Source: Pirellulaceae bacterium (GTDB lineage Bacteria > Planctomycetota > Planctomycetia > Pirellulales > Thermoguttaceae). From it: a DNA stretch of 39,711 bases. The position numbers and the translations under genes are program-made. The notes under the pieces were generated by a model. It was not told the origin of the DNA, did no database searches, and saw nothing but the letters and a program-made list of their open reading frames with translations. The DNA is taken from assembly GCA_012744395.1 (NCBI GenBank), contig JAAYCB010000351.1, positions 1-39,711 on the forward strand, given 5' to 3'. The first letter of the stretch is position 1. Each line of letters starts with the position of its first letter. Positions 26,401 to 35,247 of this stretch are shown piece by piece.

Positions 26401-27815
26401 AAGAACAGGCGTTCGAAGCAGTCGTTGCGCGCCCCGTCGGTCTTGGGGCGGTAACGCGTGCCGCCATGATAGACCGCCCCTTTCTCACCGGCGTCGTTGA
26501 TCGCGAAGAACTCCGAGGCGTTCGTGCGGCAGTGGTCGAACAGCCCCATCATGAACAGCGGCCGTGCCCCATCCGTCGAGACGAGCACGGCGGGCCGCCG
26601 GGCGTCGCAGGTCAAATAGGGCACGCTCACCAGTTGCACCTGCTTGAGCCCCACCGCCCGGCCGGTGCGAACCTCGCCCACGGCGCCCCCCGGGCAGGCA
26701 AGATCGACGACCAGCGACTTCTGCCAGAGCCGCAGCCGGAGCGTCCCTTCGGCCGACTCCGCGCCCCAACGATAACGCCAGCGGCTTGTCACCAGGTCGC
26801 CATCCTGGCGGCACTCCACGAGCTCGGCCTTTTCGGGCACGGCCGCGCCGGCCCCGCCCGCGGTCTGAAACAGGAACCCCCCATCGACCATCGGCCGGAA
26901 GCGCAGCTCGCCCGGGGCGATCACTTCAATGTCGCCGAGATCGCCGCCGCGCGGAGTGTAGCGATACGTGAGCCGCCCGTCGCTCCCCTCGTACGTGAAT
27001 GTGTACGCCGAACCGTCGCGGCCGGTCTTCGCGCGGAATTCCGCGACCGCGTTGTCGGGCAGGATCGTCTCCTCGCGCGTGGGAAACGGCAACCGGCCCG
27101 GACCGCTGTGCACTCCCGGCGATTGGCCCTCGAACAGGCCCACTCCCCGCTGCGGCTGCGGCTCAACGCGGAGCGGCTTGAGCTCCTCGCGGTAGAAGCA
27201 CAGGTCGTCGAAGAACAGCTCGCGGTCCTCGCGATTGGAGCCGCCGCCGATTTCGATCGAGTCGAACGTCGCGCCGGGGCCGATCCGTTGTTGCTGCTCG
27301 GGAGTCAGGCGGCGGTGCATCCAGAACCACTCTTTCCAGCGGACGCGGCCGAGCTCGACGCGGACCGGCGCCCCCGCCGTCCCATCGGCCGCGGGTGCCG
27401 ATCGCAGCACGACGGTGATCGAGACCTGGGGCGTCGTCGGATCGGAGCTGTAGGCCCAGTTGTTGCCGTAGACCCACAGGCTCACCGAGTCGCCGGGGAC
27501 CGAGAGCGGGATCGGCGCCGGCGGCCGCAGCGCGAGCTTGGGACCGCCGCCGTCGGCACGGTACGTGAGTTTGCCCACGTAGGTTCCCCAGAGTTGCTGC
27601 TGGCGCGAGCGGCTGAGCGTCGCTGCGGCCTGCTGGCAGGCGACCGTCCACCCATCGAGATTCTCGAAGTCGACCAGGGCCGGCCGCGGCGGTTCATTCC
27701 GCCCGGCCCAGTCCATCTCATAGGGGCGCTTGCCGACCGGTCCCTCGTCGCCCGGGGCAAGCCCCCAAAAACACAGGATCATCGCGAGACTCGCGGCCAG
27801 CAGTGACTTTCGCAT
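23412..27815 (-). CDS. Very large secreted glycoside hydrolase-like protein
   Basis: The 1467-residue protein begins MRKSLLAASLAMILCFWGLA, a signal peptide; GAGG lies eight bases before the ATG. The N-terminal part (about 40-240) looks like a beta-sandwich carbohydrate-binding region (DFENLDGWTV ... FDSIEIGGGS ... FFDDLCFY). The middle (about 520-820) looks like a TIM barrel: WFQR-type helix, YGIYNNYRDF, FQLDTSYCDVHTAVTPW with Asp635/Asp640, and VYSEGNQHWYY with Glu688 as a possible acid/base. This is reminiscent of GH101/GH129-like clans, but I cannot assign a family. A C-terminal NPCBM-like domain lies at about 1175-1290. It is divergent from the sulfatase, implying degradation of a sulfated glycan. 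Confidence 0.78.
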   Translation of the reverse strand: MRKSLLAASLAMILCFWGLAPGDEGPVGKRPYEMDWAGRNEPPRPALVDFENLDGWTVACQQAAATLSRSRQQQLWGTYVGKLTYRADGGGPKLALRPPAPIPLSVPGDSVSLWVYGNNWAYSSDPTTPQVSITVVLRSAPAADGTAGAPVRVELGRVRWKEWFWMHRRLTPEQQQRIGPGATFDSIEIGGGSNREDRELFFDDLCFYREELKPLRVEPQPQRGVGLFEGQSPGVHSGPGRLPFPTREETILPDNAVAEFRAKTGRDGSAYTFTYEGSDGRLTYRYTPRGGDLGDIEVIAPGELRFRPMVDGGFLFQTAGGAGAAVPEKAELVECRQDGDLVTSRWRYRWGAESAEGTLRLRLWQKSLVVDLACPGGAVGEVRTGRAVGLKQVQLVSVPYLTCDARRPAVLVSTDGARPLFMMGLFDHCRTNASEFFAINDAGEKGAVYHGGTRYRPKTDGARNDCFERLFLTVAPTFEEVLPNIPNPKSPWMDVTGTRLWRAHGASNRQADYLFWQRVARFGMTEMVVTDHEVGWRDGGESFTLRTRAAPGKGGDAGQAEYARKMRALGIRYGIYNNYRDFAPVNEHWDPDRVGRDSLGQLIPAWARCYMLKPTAAVELEARLAPIIQEKFQLDTSYCDVHTAVTPWSSVDYDARAPGAGRAADVFYAYGQIMLHQKKTWNGPVYSEGNQHWYYCGLTDGNYGQDQGARLAENPWLVDFDLRKLHPLCCNFGMGNPGMFFGREELRRTTAEDWPAKLDQFLAATLAFGHTGFFVREAGEAESIRSYFSIQQLHTRYARDTVATIRYADQAGKLLDTSTAVATGAFRRSQIKTVYRGGMEVWVNGHREESWTIPGADRASRVVLPPHGWYAIDRHGKDLVGFSALVDGHRADYVDGPAYTYANGRGRFTRFDRAACDGQLIAHRRAGGSVELIPVGCRVGFAVDIGGAAAAVALDEAGKEIGPADTRFSRGLVHVVPVEGAFSYLLSPRPAPPEPLGSKRTEAIPGEQVEVGGGQPPVRCPTDAPIGRLFWHCQGGRWLDFLTVPLVDAAAALEESRLAVTLRSRLADVSTAKIRLADKRWEQALPPATPVRFDYPLAPPADERVEPVELIVEAAALEHRQMWWLKTEERIAEAARWPEWSRFGQRLRSGEEDADLARTRAHVHHSDRLACGGSERDGWAMHPPYVGGTGCVFALTEAVKLPETAAVLKCEIGKGDGSDRGDGILFQIAVVAADGTETLAAERVWDEHAWSEWTVDLGRWAGQKVQLKAIADVGKNDNSSGDWARWANLRLETAAPVPVRTLHDRPAILTHANHAETPPQVDLAQLRKGTGGRVCLESIGLEKSGRYTSYAALNGAALGPLPPSRGSESTGQWGPETCLPLTAEAIATLGRENVLAISNPGQDCFKVRRVRIELNLPAGGRISSQINTTVWTQPPEWLHAEGVLVPFGKEIEAAVRFRAAGGKSGDE

Positions 27816-27866
27816 CGTTTTGCCTCGTCTTGCAGTCGGGAAGCGGCTCCAGTCCGTCTGCCGGCC

Positions 27867-27895
27867 ATTGTATGGATTATTCCACGAGAAATTAA
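27867..27895 (-). promoter_or_regulatory. Candidate promoter of the large glycosidase-like gene
   Basis: On the minus strand TTAATT (27895-27890), a 17-base spacer and TACAAT (27872-27867) are placed about 50 bases before the ATG. The -10 matches the consensus at five positions and the -35 at three. The 240-base divergent gap holds nothing else but the promoters. Confidence 0.38.
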
Positions 27896-27963
27896 GAGGC
27901 CGGCACGGCGGACCGCCGGCGAGAATCGCCCGCCCCCAGCGCGGTCGTTCCGAACAGGGCACG

Positions 27964-27993
27964 TTGAACAGCGCGGGCCGTTGGCTGTACAAT
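27964..27993 (+). promoter_or_regulatory. Candidate promoter of the sulfatase gene
   Basis: TTGAAC (27964-27969), an 18-base spacer and TACAAT (27988-27993) match the consensus at four and five positions and lie 65 bases before the sulfatase ATG. Confidence 0.4.
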
Positions 27994-28057
27994 CAGGCGT
28001 ATCTTGAACAATCCTCGGGTGCGACGCTGACGGCCCCGGCGTCACGGAGAGTGGTCC

Positions 28058-29797
28058 ATGAACGAGTTCCGCATTGCCTGCTTCGCGGGTCTGCTCGCCG
28101 CGTTCGGACTTGCCCGCCCCGCTTCGGCGGCCGAGCGGCCCAGCGTGGTCCTGGTGATCACCGACGACCAGGGCTACGGCGACCTGGCCGCGCATGGCAA
28201 CGCGATGATCAAGACCCCAAATCTCGACAAACTGCACGAGCGGAGCGTGCGGCTGGCGGATTTTCACGTCGACCCCACCTGCGCCCCGACGCGCGCGGCG
28301 CTGCTGACCGGCCGCTACTCCGCCCGGGTTGGCGTCTGGCACACGATCATGGGCCGCTCGATCCTCCGCGGCGACGAGGTGACGATGGCCGACGTGTTCC
28401 AGCGGGCCGGCTACCGAACCGGCATGTTCGGCAAATGGCACCTCGGCGACAACCATCCCTACCGGCCGCAGGACCGGGGCTTCGACGAGGTGCTCTGCCA
28501 TGGTGGCGGCGGCGTGGGCCAGGCGCCGGACTACTGGGGCAACGATTACTTCGACGACACCTACTTCCACAACGGCAAGCCGGAAAAGCAGGCTGGCTAC
28601 TGTACCGACGTCTGGTTCAACGCGGCGATCGAATTCATCCGGTCGACCCCAGACCGCCCCTTCTTCTGCTACCTGGCCACCAACGCGCCGCACGCGCCGT
28701 ACCTGGTCGATCCCAAGTACTCCGAACCTTACAGGGCCCGGGGAGTCCCCAGCCCGATGGCCGAGTTCTACGGGATGATCAGCAACATCGATGAAAACCT
28801 CGCGCGGCTCACCAGAACGCTCGCCGATTTGAAACGGATCGACAACACGATCTTTATCTTCATGACCGACAATGGCACGGCGGCGGGCGCGGCGGGCGGC
28901 AAGTCGCCGTCCGGCGGCTGGAGAGGATTCAACGCCGCAATGCGCGGCCAGAAAGGCTCCCAGTATGACGGCGGGCACCGCGTGCCTTGCTTCATCCACT
29001 GGCCTGCCGGCCAACTGGCCGCCGGGCGCGACGTCAGCCAGTTGACCGCCCACGTCGATCTGCTGCCCACGTTGATTGAACTATGTGGCCTCGAAACGCC
29101 CGCGAGCGTCTCCTTCGACGGAACGAGCATCGCCCGGCCGCTCAGGGGAGAGCCAGCCGGTTGGCCGGACCGGACGCTGTTCGTAGCGGTCAATCGGCTC
29201 GATCATCCCGAGCCTTGGCGGCGGACGGCCGTGCTGACCGAACGTTGGCGACTCATCGACGGCAAGGAACTCTACGACATCACGGCCGATCCCGGCCAGG
29301 CGGCGGACATTTCCGCCCGGCAGCCGGAGGTCGTCGCCAGGCTTCGCAGCCAGTACGAGAGCCACTGGAGAGATATTTCCAGGCGGTTTGACCAGTACGT
29401 GCGGCTGGTCCTGGGCGCGGAAGAAGAGAATCCGGCGACCATCTCCAGCCACGACTGGCACGCGGAGAATGTGCCCTGGAACCACCGGCAGATCGCGCAG
29501 ATGCCCGAGTGGAACGGCGTCTGGCAGATCGAAGCGGCCGTGGCGGGCCGATACCGCTTCGCCCTCATGCAGCGGCCGCCGGAGGCGAGATTTCCGCTGC
29601 GCGCGGTGAGCGCCCGGTTGAAGGTTGGCGGCTTCGACGAGGTTCAACCGGTCGCCCAGGGGGCGGTGGAGGCGGTCTTTGAAGTGGACCTGCCGGCGGG
29701 CCCGGCCTCGATGCAGACCTGGCTCGTCGAAGCGGGCGGCGCCCAGCGCGGCGCGTTTTACGTTCGGGTCGAGCGGTTGCCCGCTCGACGCAAATGA
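28058..29797 (+). CDS. Secreted type I (formylglycine) sulfatase
   Basis: The 579-residue protein has a signal peptide (ACFAGLLAAFGLARPASA) and the S1 sulfatase core. VITDDQGYGDL (33-43) supplies the calcium-binding aspartates, and CAPTRAALLTGR starts at Cys75 in the C-x-P-x-R signature converted to formylglycine by an FGE-type enzyme (none seen here). FGKWHLG and FMTDNG complete the active site. About 150 residues follow the catalytic domain and form a probable beta-rich accessory module. It cleaves sulfate esters, probably from polysaccharides outside the cytoplasm. GGAGAG precedes the ATG. The gene is divergent from the glycosidase-like gene and followed, in the same direction, by a GH29-like gene and an esterase. 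Confidence 0.94.
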   Translation: MNEFRIACFAGLLAAFGLARPASAAERPSVVLVITDDQGYGDLAAHGNAMIKTPNLDKLHERSVRLADFHVDPTCAPTRAALLTGRYSARVGVWHTIMGRSILRGDEVTMADVFQRAGYRTGMFGKWHLGDNHPYRPQDRGFDEVLCHGGGGVGQAPDYWGNDYFDDTYFHNGKPEKQAGYCTDVWFNAAIEFIRSTPDRPFFCYLATNAPHAPYLVDPKYSEPYRARGVPSPMAEFYGMISNIDENLARLTRTLADLKRIDNTIFIFMTDNGTAAGAAGGKSPSGGWRGFNAAMRGQKGSQYDGGHRVPCFIHWPAGQLAAGRDVSQLTAHVDLLPTLIELCGLETPASVSFDGTSIARPLRGEPAGWPDRTLFVAVNRLDHPEPWRRTAVLTERWRLIDGKELYDITADPGQAADISARQPEVVARLRSQYESHWRDISRRFDQYVRLVLGAEEENPATISSHDWHAENVPWNHRQIAQMPEWNGVWQIEAAVAGRYRFALMQRPPEARFPLRAVSARLKVGGFDEVQPVAQGAVEAVFEVDLPAGPASMQTWLVEAGGAQRGAFYVRVERLPARRK

Positions 29798-29882
29798 ACA
29801 GGCACGTGGGACGGGGCGGTTTCCCGCGCCGCAGGCGCCAACCGCTAGTCGTCAGCGTGCCGGTCAACAAGGAGACGTCCTC

Positions 29883-31106
29883 GTGATTCCACGAAAACCG
29901 ATCCCCCGCCGCGATTTCTTCAGGTCGGCCTCGGCCGCGGTCGCCGCCACGGTGGGGAGCACCGCCTGGGGCCGTGAGAAAACCCCGCCCGGCTACCTCG
30001 CCGGCCACGAGATGCTCTACGCGGAAGACCCCCGCGCGGCGGCGCTGAAATGGTTTGCGGGCGCTCGCTTCGGCCTCTCGATGCACTATGGGCTCTACAG
30101 CCTGCTCGGCCGCGGCGAGTGGGTCATGTATGACGAGAAGATACCCGTGGCCGAATACGCGCGGCTCCAGCAGGAGTTCACCGCGGCGAAATTCGACGCC
30201 GATTTCGTCACCGACCTTGCGCTGGAGGCCCAAGCGCGCTATCTGAACCTGACCGCCCGGCATCACGATGGGTTCTGCCTGTTCGACACGAAGACCTCCC
30301 AGTTCAGCAGCGCCGAGAGCCCGGCCCGCCGCGACCTGGTGGGCGAGCTGGCCGCCGCCTGCCAGCAGAAGGGGCTCGGCCTGTTCTTGTCCTATTCCTA
30401 CGCCGCCAATTGGCGACACCCCTACGTCTATCCACGCTCGATGGGCGCGATCAGCCGGCCGGACTACCCCCAACCGGACCCCAACTACAAGTACAAAAAT
30501 CCGGACGACTTCGCCCGCTATATCGAGGATGCCCACGAGCAGATTCGCGAACTGCTCGGCAATTACGGGCCGGTCGCCGGGCTCCACCTCCAACCGATCA
30601 TGGCATACTACGCCCAGCCCGACCTGTTCCCGATCCACGAGACCTACGCGATGGTCCGGCGGCTTCAACCGCAGGCGCTGATCTCGTTCAAGCAGGGGGC
30701 CACCGGCACGGAAGACTTCGCCGTGCCGGATTTGTCGGGGGACTGGCTCGCCGAGCGGGTCAGGAAGGCCCGGTTCCGGCCCAAGTCGGTCACCCTCGCC
30801 ACCCTCTCGTGGGAGGCGAACAAGACGAAGCACAACGAGGTCTGCGACTCGATACAGCCGCCGGTCCAGGACTCCCGCCAGGGCGGCCAGCCGAGCCACG
30901 ACACGCGCGATGAGCTGCTCGGCAGACTGGCCGCCGCGGCCGGGCGGAACTGCAACCTGCTGCTCACCACGGACCCGCTCGCCGACGGATCGATTCACCC
31001 GGCCGCTGCCGCCACGCTCCGCGAAGTTGGCAAGCAGATCCGCGCCAACGGCTGGCCGCGAGCGCGGGAAATGACGAATGTCGAAAGTCAAATGCCGAAC
31101 GAATGA
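29883..31106 (+). CDS. Tat-exported GH29 alpha-L-fucosidase-like protein lacking the usual nucleophile
   Basis: The 407-residue protein starts at GTG 29883 after AAGGAG and has a twin-arginine signal (PRRDFFRSASAAVAATVGS). The GH29 fold is clear: WFAGARFGLSMHYGLYSLLG, LEAQARYLNLTARHHDGFCLFDT (in outline) and AANWRHPY. The nucleophile strand, usually GLWFDG, reads VAGLHLQPI, which puts Gln237 at the Asp position. Either it is not a retaining fucosidase or another residue has taken over. There is no C-terminal beta-sandwich. The last residues, MTNVESQMPNE, are encoded by a heptanucleotide repeat array that also supplies the TGA. It belongs to the sulfatase-GH29-esterase run. Confidence 0.85.
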   Translation: MIPRKPIPRRDFFRSASAAVAATVGSTAWGREKTPPGYLAGHEMLYAEDPRAAALKWFAGARFGLSMHYGLYSLLGRGEWVMYDEKIPVAEYARLQQEFTAAKFDADFVTDLALEAQARYLNLTARHHDGFCLFDTKTSQFSSAESPARRDLVGELAAACQQKGLGLFLSYSYAANWRHPYVYPRSMGAISRPDYPQPDPNYKYKNPDDFARYIEDAHEQIRELLGNYGPVAGLHLQPIMAYYAQPDLFPIHETYAMVRRLQPQALISFKQGATGTEDFAVPDLSGDWLAERVRKARFRPKSVTLATLSWEANKTKHNEVCDSIQPPVQDSRQGGQPSHDTRDELLGRLAAAAGRNCNLLLTTDPLADGSIHPAAAATLREVGKQIRANGWPRAREMTNVESQMPNE

Positions 31107-31123
31107 CGAATGTGTCATGACGT
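31071..31123. repeat. ATGTCGA-type heptanucleotide array across the GH29 stop codon
   Basis: Units ATGACGA, ATGTCGA, AAGTCAA, ATGCCGA, then a 4-base interruption (ACGA), ATGACGA, ATGTGTC and ATGACGT. The GH29 stop codon (31104-31106) lies in the fifth full unit. The ribosome binding site AAGGAG of the next gene (31124-31129) begins right after the array. Confidence 0.88.
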
Positions 31124-31136
31124 AAGGAGTCAACCC

Positions 31137-32018
31137 ATGGGACGCGTTGCACTCGGGCTTGTGCTGGCTGGATTGCTTTCCACTCGATGCTGGGCCGCCG
31201 ACGAGGAAATCGAAATCACGCCGGATGTCGTCTACGGGCACAAGGACGGCATGGCCCTGACTTATGACGTCTTCCGGCCAAAGGAGAGCGCCAACGGTCT
31301 GGGCGTTCTCTTCATGGTCAGCGGGGGGTGGCATTCCCACTGGTCGCCCCCCGAGTCAAGGCTGGCTTTTTTCCAGCCGATGCTCGCTCGCGGGTTCACG
31401 GTGCTGGCCGTGCGCCATGGCTCGGCGCCGCGCTACAAGGTACCGGAAGCCGTCGCCGACGTTCGCCGGGCGGTTCGCCACATCAGGCTCCACGCCGCCG
31501 ACTACCAGATCGACCCCGAACGGCTCGGCGTGTATGGAATGAGTGCCGGCGGGCACCTCTCGCTGGTCCTCGCCACAACCGCGGACGCCGGCCACCCCGC
31601 GGCCAAGGATGAAGTCCTCCGCCAAAGCAGCCGGGTCGCGGCCGCCGTGGCCTATTACCCCCCGAGCGACCTCCGGCAGTGGGTCACCGGCGAGGAGCCG
31701 AGGATGCGGACGGACTACCCGGCCCTCCAATTCGCGTCCGACCTGGCCGACGATGTCTCGCCCCTGTTGCACGTCACCCGGGACGATGCGCCGACGCTGC
31801 TGATCCATGGCGACAAGGACCGGCTTGTCCCGATCGAACATAGTCTCCAGCAGCGCACCGCGATGGAAAAGGCCGGTGTGCCCTGCGAGTTGATCACCAT
31901 CGAAGGCGCCGCCCACGGATTCAAGGGAGAAGACGCCCAGCGAGCGGTCAACGCCCAGGTCGCGTGGTTCGAGAAGTTTCTGCGCGCTGCCGCTGGCACC
32001 GTCGGCAAGGACCAATAG
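31137..32018 (+). CDS. Secreted alpha/beta hydrolase, carbohydrate-esterase-like
   Basis: The 293-residue protein has a signal peptide (MGRVALGLVLAGLLSTRCWA) and the BD-FAE/acetyl-xylan-esterase-like alpha/beta hydrolase core. VYGMSAGGHLSLVLA carries the nucleophile elbow G-M-S-A-G, HGDKDRLVPIEHS the acid Asp and GAAHGFKGED the catalytic His, so unlike the protein at 21184 the triad is intact. It probably removes acetyl or feruloyl esters from a polysaccharide outside the cell. AAGGAG lies seven bases upstream. It is the last gene of the sulfatase-GH29-esterase run. A second ATGTCGA-type array begins 13 bases after its stop. Confidence 0.9.
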   Translation: MGRVALGLVLAGLLSTRCWAADEEIEITPDVVYGHKDGMALTYDVFRPKESANGLGVLFMVSGGWHSHWSPPESRLAFFQPMLARGFTVLAVRHGSAPRYKVPEAVADVRRAVRHIRLHAADYQIDPERLGVYGMSAGGHLSLVLATTADAGHPAAKDEVLRQSSRVAAAVAYYPPSDLRQWVTGEEPRMRTDYPALQFASDLADDVSPLLHVTRDDAPTLLIHGDKDRLVPIEHSLQQRTAMEKAGVPCELITIEGAAHGFKGEDAQRAVNAQVAWFEKFLRAAAGTVGKDQ

Positions 32019-32031
32019 AGGCGCGGGGGGA

Positions 32032-32186
32032 ATGACGAATGTCGAAAGTCAAATGTCGAAAGAAGGACGAAGGACGACGGTTCAAGCTCCAATGGCAAAT
32101 GACCAATGGGCAGTGACCAACGGCGACCTGCCCAGCCGCCGGGCCCCAGCGCACCCCACCTCGCTGCCAAGCTCCAGCTTGGGAAC
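32032..32186. repeat. Two heptanucleotide arrays and one REP-like palindrome downstream of the esterase
   Basis: Seven ATGTCGA-type units cover 32032-32080 (ATGACGA, ATGTCGA, AAGTCAA, ATGTCGA, AAGAAGG, ACGAAGG, ACGACGG). Five units of a second kind cover 32089-32123 (CCAATGG, CAAATGA, CCAATGG, GCAGTGA, CCAACGG). A palindrome of the AGCTTGGGAAC family lies at 32163-32186. Confidence 0.87.
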
Positions 32187-32260
32187 GTGGCTGGCGACGC
32201 GGGTTCAAGTCTCAAGCTTCACGGACCAGACAGCCTCGCGACGTCAGAAGGCTCGCGGCG

Positions 32261-32947
32261 TCAGAACGGCACGCCGAGGGCGCGGCAGAGGAACCGCATC
32301 AGGGGCCGGGCGGCAGCGCAGCGGGCGGCGACGATGTCGAGGAAATCGTCGCTGAGGACCTCGTCTTCCAGCAGGTCGGCCAGCCCGATGAAATCGGTCC
32401 GCTTGATGTCGTCGATCCAGGGATGATCCGCGGGAAAATCGCGGGGCGCCCGCTTCAAGGCGTCGCCGGCCAGCGCGAACTCTTGCCGGAACCGCTTGTC
32501 GTTCTTCGCCCGCCGCCAGCGGTCCGGTTCATCGACGATCGCCCGGCGGATCCGCGCCAGCGCGTCGCGATCCGGCCGCCAGACGCCCGCGGCCAGGAAG
32601 CATGCGTCGGTCGCGATATGCACGTAGAAGCCGGGGGCGTGCACATCGCGGCCGAGCCGGTGGCGGAACTGGATGCCGACGTTCGTCTTGTAGGGCGGCT
32701 GCTTGCCGGCGAACCGCGCGTCGCGGTAGACCCGCATCAGCGACCCGCCGATCCGCCGATCGCTGGCGACGCAGAATGGGGAAATCTTCTGGAGCCTGGG
32801 CTGGAAAGCGCGAATGAACGCCAGGCTGGGCTCCAGCACCTGGCTCTCATAGCGCCGCTTGTTTTCCTCAAACCACGGCCGGTTATTGTTGTCGGTCAAC
32901 TCTTCGAGGAATTGGAGGATCGTCGGCTCGAATCGCAGGAACTCCAC
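32261..32947 (-). CDS. DUF2461 family protein
   Basis: The 228-residue protein has the DUF2461 (TIGR02453) pattern: NNNRPWFEENKRRYE near the N-terminus, then RIGGSLMRVYRDARFA, PYKTNVGIQFRH, GFYVHIATDACFLAAGVW and GDALKRAPRDFPADHPWID. The full-length match (usual size about 220) indicates an intact gene. The function is unknown in all known members. The start is GTG at 32947-32945 with GAGGAGA about seven bases upstream on the minus strand. Its 5' end faces pyruvate kinase across a gap of about 290 bases; on the minus strand TATAGT lies about 45 bases before the start, a possible -10 element. Confidence 0.93.
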   Translation of the reverse strand: MEFLRFEPTILQFLEELTDNNNRPWFEENKRRYESQVLEPSLAFIRAFQPRLQKISPFCVASDRRIGGSLMRVYRDARFAGKQPPYKTNVGIQFRHRLGRDVHAPGFYVHIATDACFLAAGVWRPDRDALARIRRAIVDEPDRWRRAKNDKRFRQEFALAGDALKRAPRDFPADHPWIDDIKRTDFIGLADLLEDEVLSDDFLDIVAARCAAARPLMRFLCRALGVPF

Positions 32948-33236
32948 GGCGCGTCTCCTCTGGCACGGCGGAATGACGACACCACTATACTGCGTTTCGC
33001 CGCGCAGTACAGGTCGCCGATCGCGGGCGCCTGACCCACGCGGGCCGATCCCGCGCTGGCTCCGCCACCCTCGCCTGCCCCAGCACGGAATGCCGGCGGT
33101 GCGGGCCCGCCCCGCGCTTGGGCCCTTTTCCCGGCAAGACTCCGGGGGACTGGGAATGGAGTGGCGTCATCGGGTATGGTGAGTCCTGCCGCCTCATCGA
33201 GCCTTCGAAATCTCCTTGCCTGAAAGGACCGAAAAC

Positions 33237-34688
<1,452 letters not shown>

Positions 34689-35153
34689 GGAAGCGACACT
34701 TGCCGCGTCCCAACAGGCAAGCGGGGCGGGCCTGAATCCGTCGCTCTGGACATCGACATTCGCGCTTTGAACCTTCTCGAGCCCAATTTGCGCCCGGCCT
34801 CCCGAATCAGCGGACCTCTCTTGGGGCGGGAGACTTTTTTCTCTTGGGGTGTTGCGTACTTCTGGAAAGATTGGTAATTTCGGTTGTTACGATAGTCTCA
34901 GTTGATTGTAGAGTGTGCGTAACCGAGTTATCCGTTTCCCCGCACCACTCAGGCACCCCTTTTTCGCCGGCCCCCCCCGGTGCCAGTGCGTGGATTGTGA
35001 AAACCCAGCGATTCGCAAAATCGACACGCAATGCCGGAACGATGAGTTTGGGCAACGCGTCGAATTAGCTGTGGAACCCCCCGGCAACAATGTCCTGCTG
35101 TAACCTCTTTCATCCAAGGAATTTACGATCACACCCTGGGCCCTCTCGGATTT
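34689..35153. other. Intergenic region upstream of the sigma factor; no supported gene
   Basis: This stretch is visibly more A/T-rich around 34840-34925. It contains a direct repeat of TCTCTTGGGG (34815-34824 and about 34841-34850) and a T-run. A GTG-initiated 62-codon frame at 34915-35103 has no ribosome binding site and no recognisable product. It may hold promoters or a leader for the sigma factor gene. Confidence 0.35.
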
Positions 35154-35170
35154 TTGGCACTTTAGATGCT
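35154..35170 (+). promoter_or_regulatory. Sigma-54-like -24/-12 element upstream of the primary sigma factor gene
   Basis: TTGGCACTTTAGATGCT contains the invariant GG (35156-35157) and GC (35168-35169) with the required 12-base phase, and TGGCAC plus TGCT of the consensus. Two consensus positions differ. It lies about 78 bases before the TTG start of the gene. No enhancer-binding site was identified. Confidence 0.3.
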
Positions 35171-35247
35171 CCAAGCTGACCTCGGACCCTGAACCGGCTC
35201 CAAATCAGCCCTGCTCCCAGACGTCCCAGGCATGAGAGGATTCCACC

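Noticed and set aside
24894-27806. Plus-strand open frame of 970 codons opposite the glycosidase-like gene
   Set aside because: Antisense frame of a real gene with signal peptide and domain motifs on the minus strand; the plus-strand product has no recognisable feature.
34800-34850. Rho-independent terminator after pyruvate kinase
   Set aside because: A T-run is present but only a weak stem precedes it, and the start of a direct repeat (TCTCTTGGGG) explains part of the pattern.
34915-35103. 62-codon GTG-initiated frame with four cysteines before the sigma factor
   Set aside because: No ribosome binding site, no family match, and it lies in the likely regulatory region.
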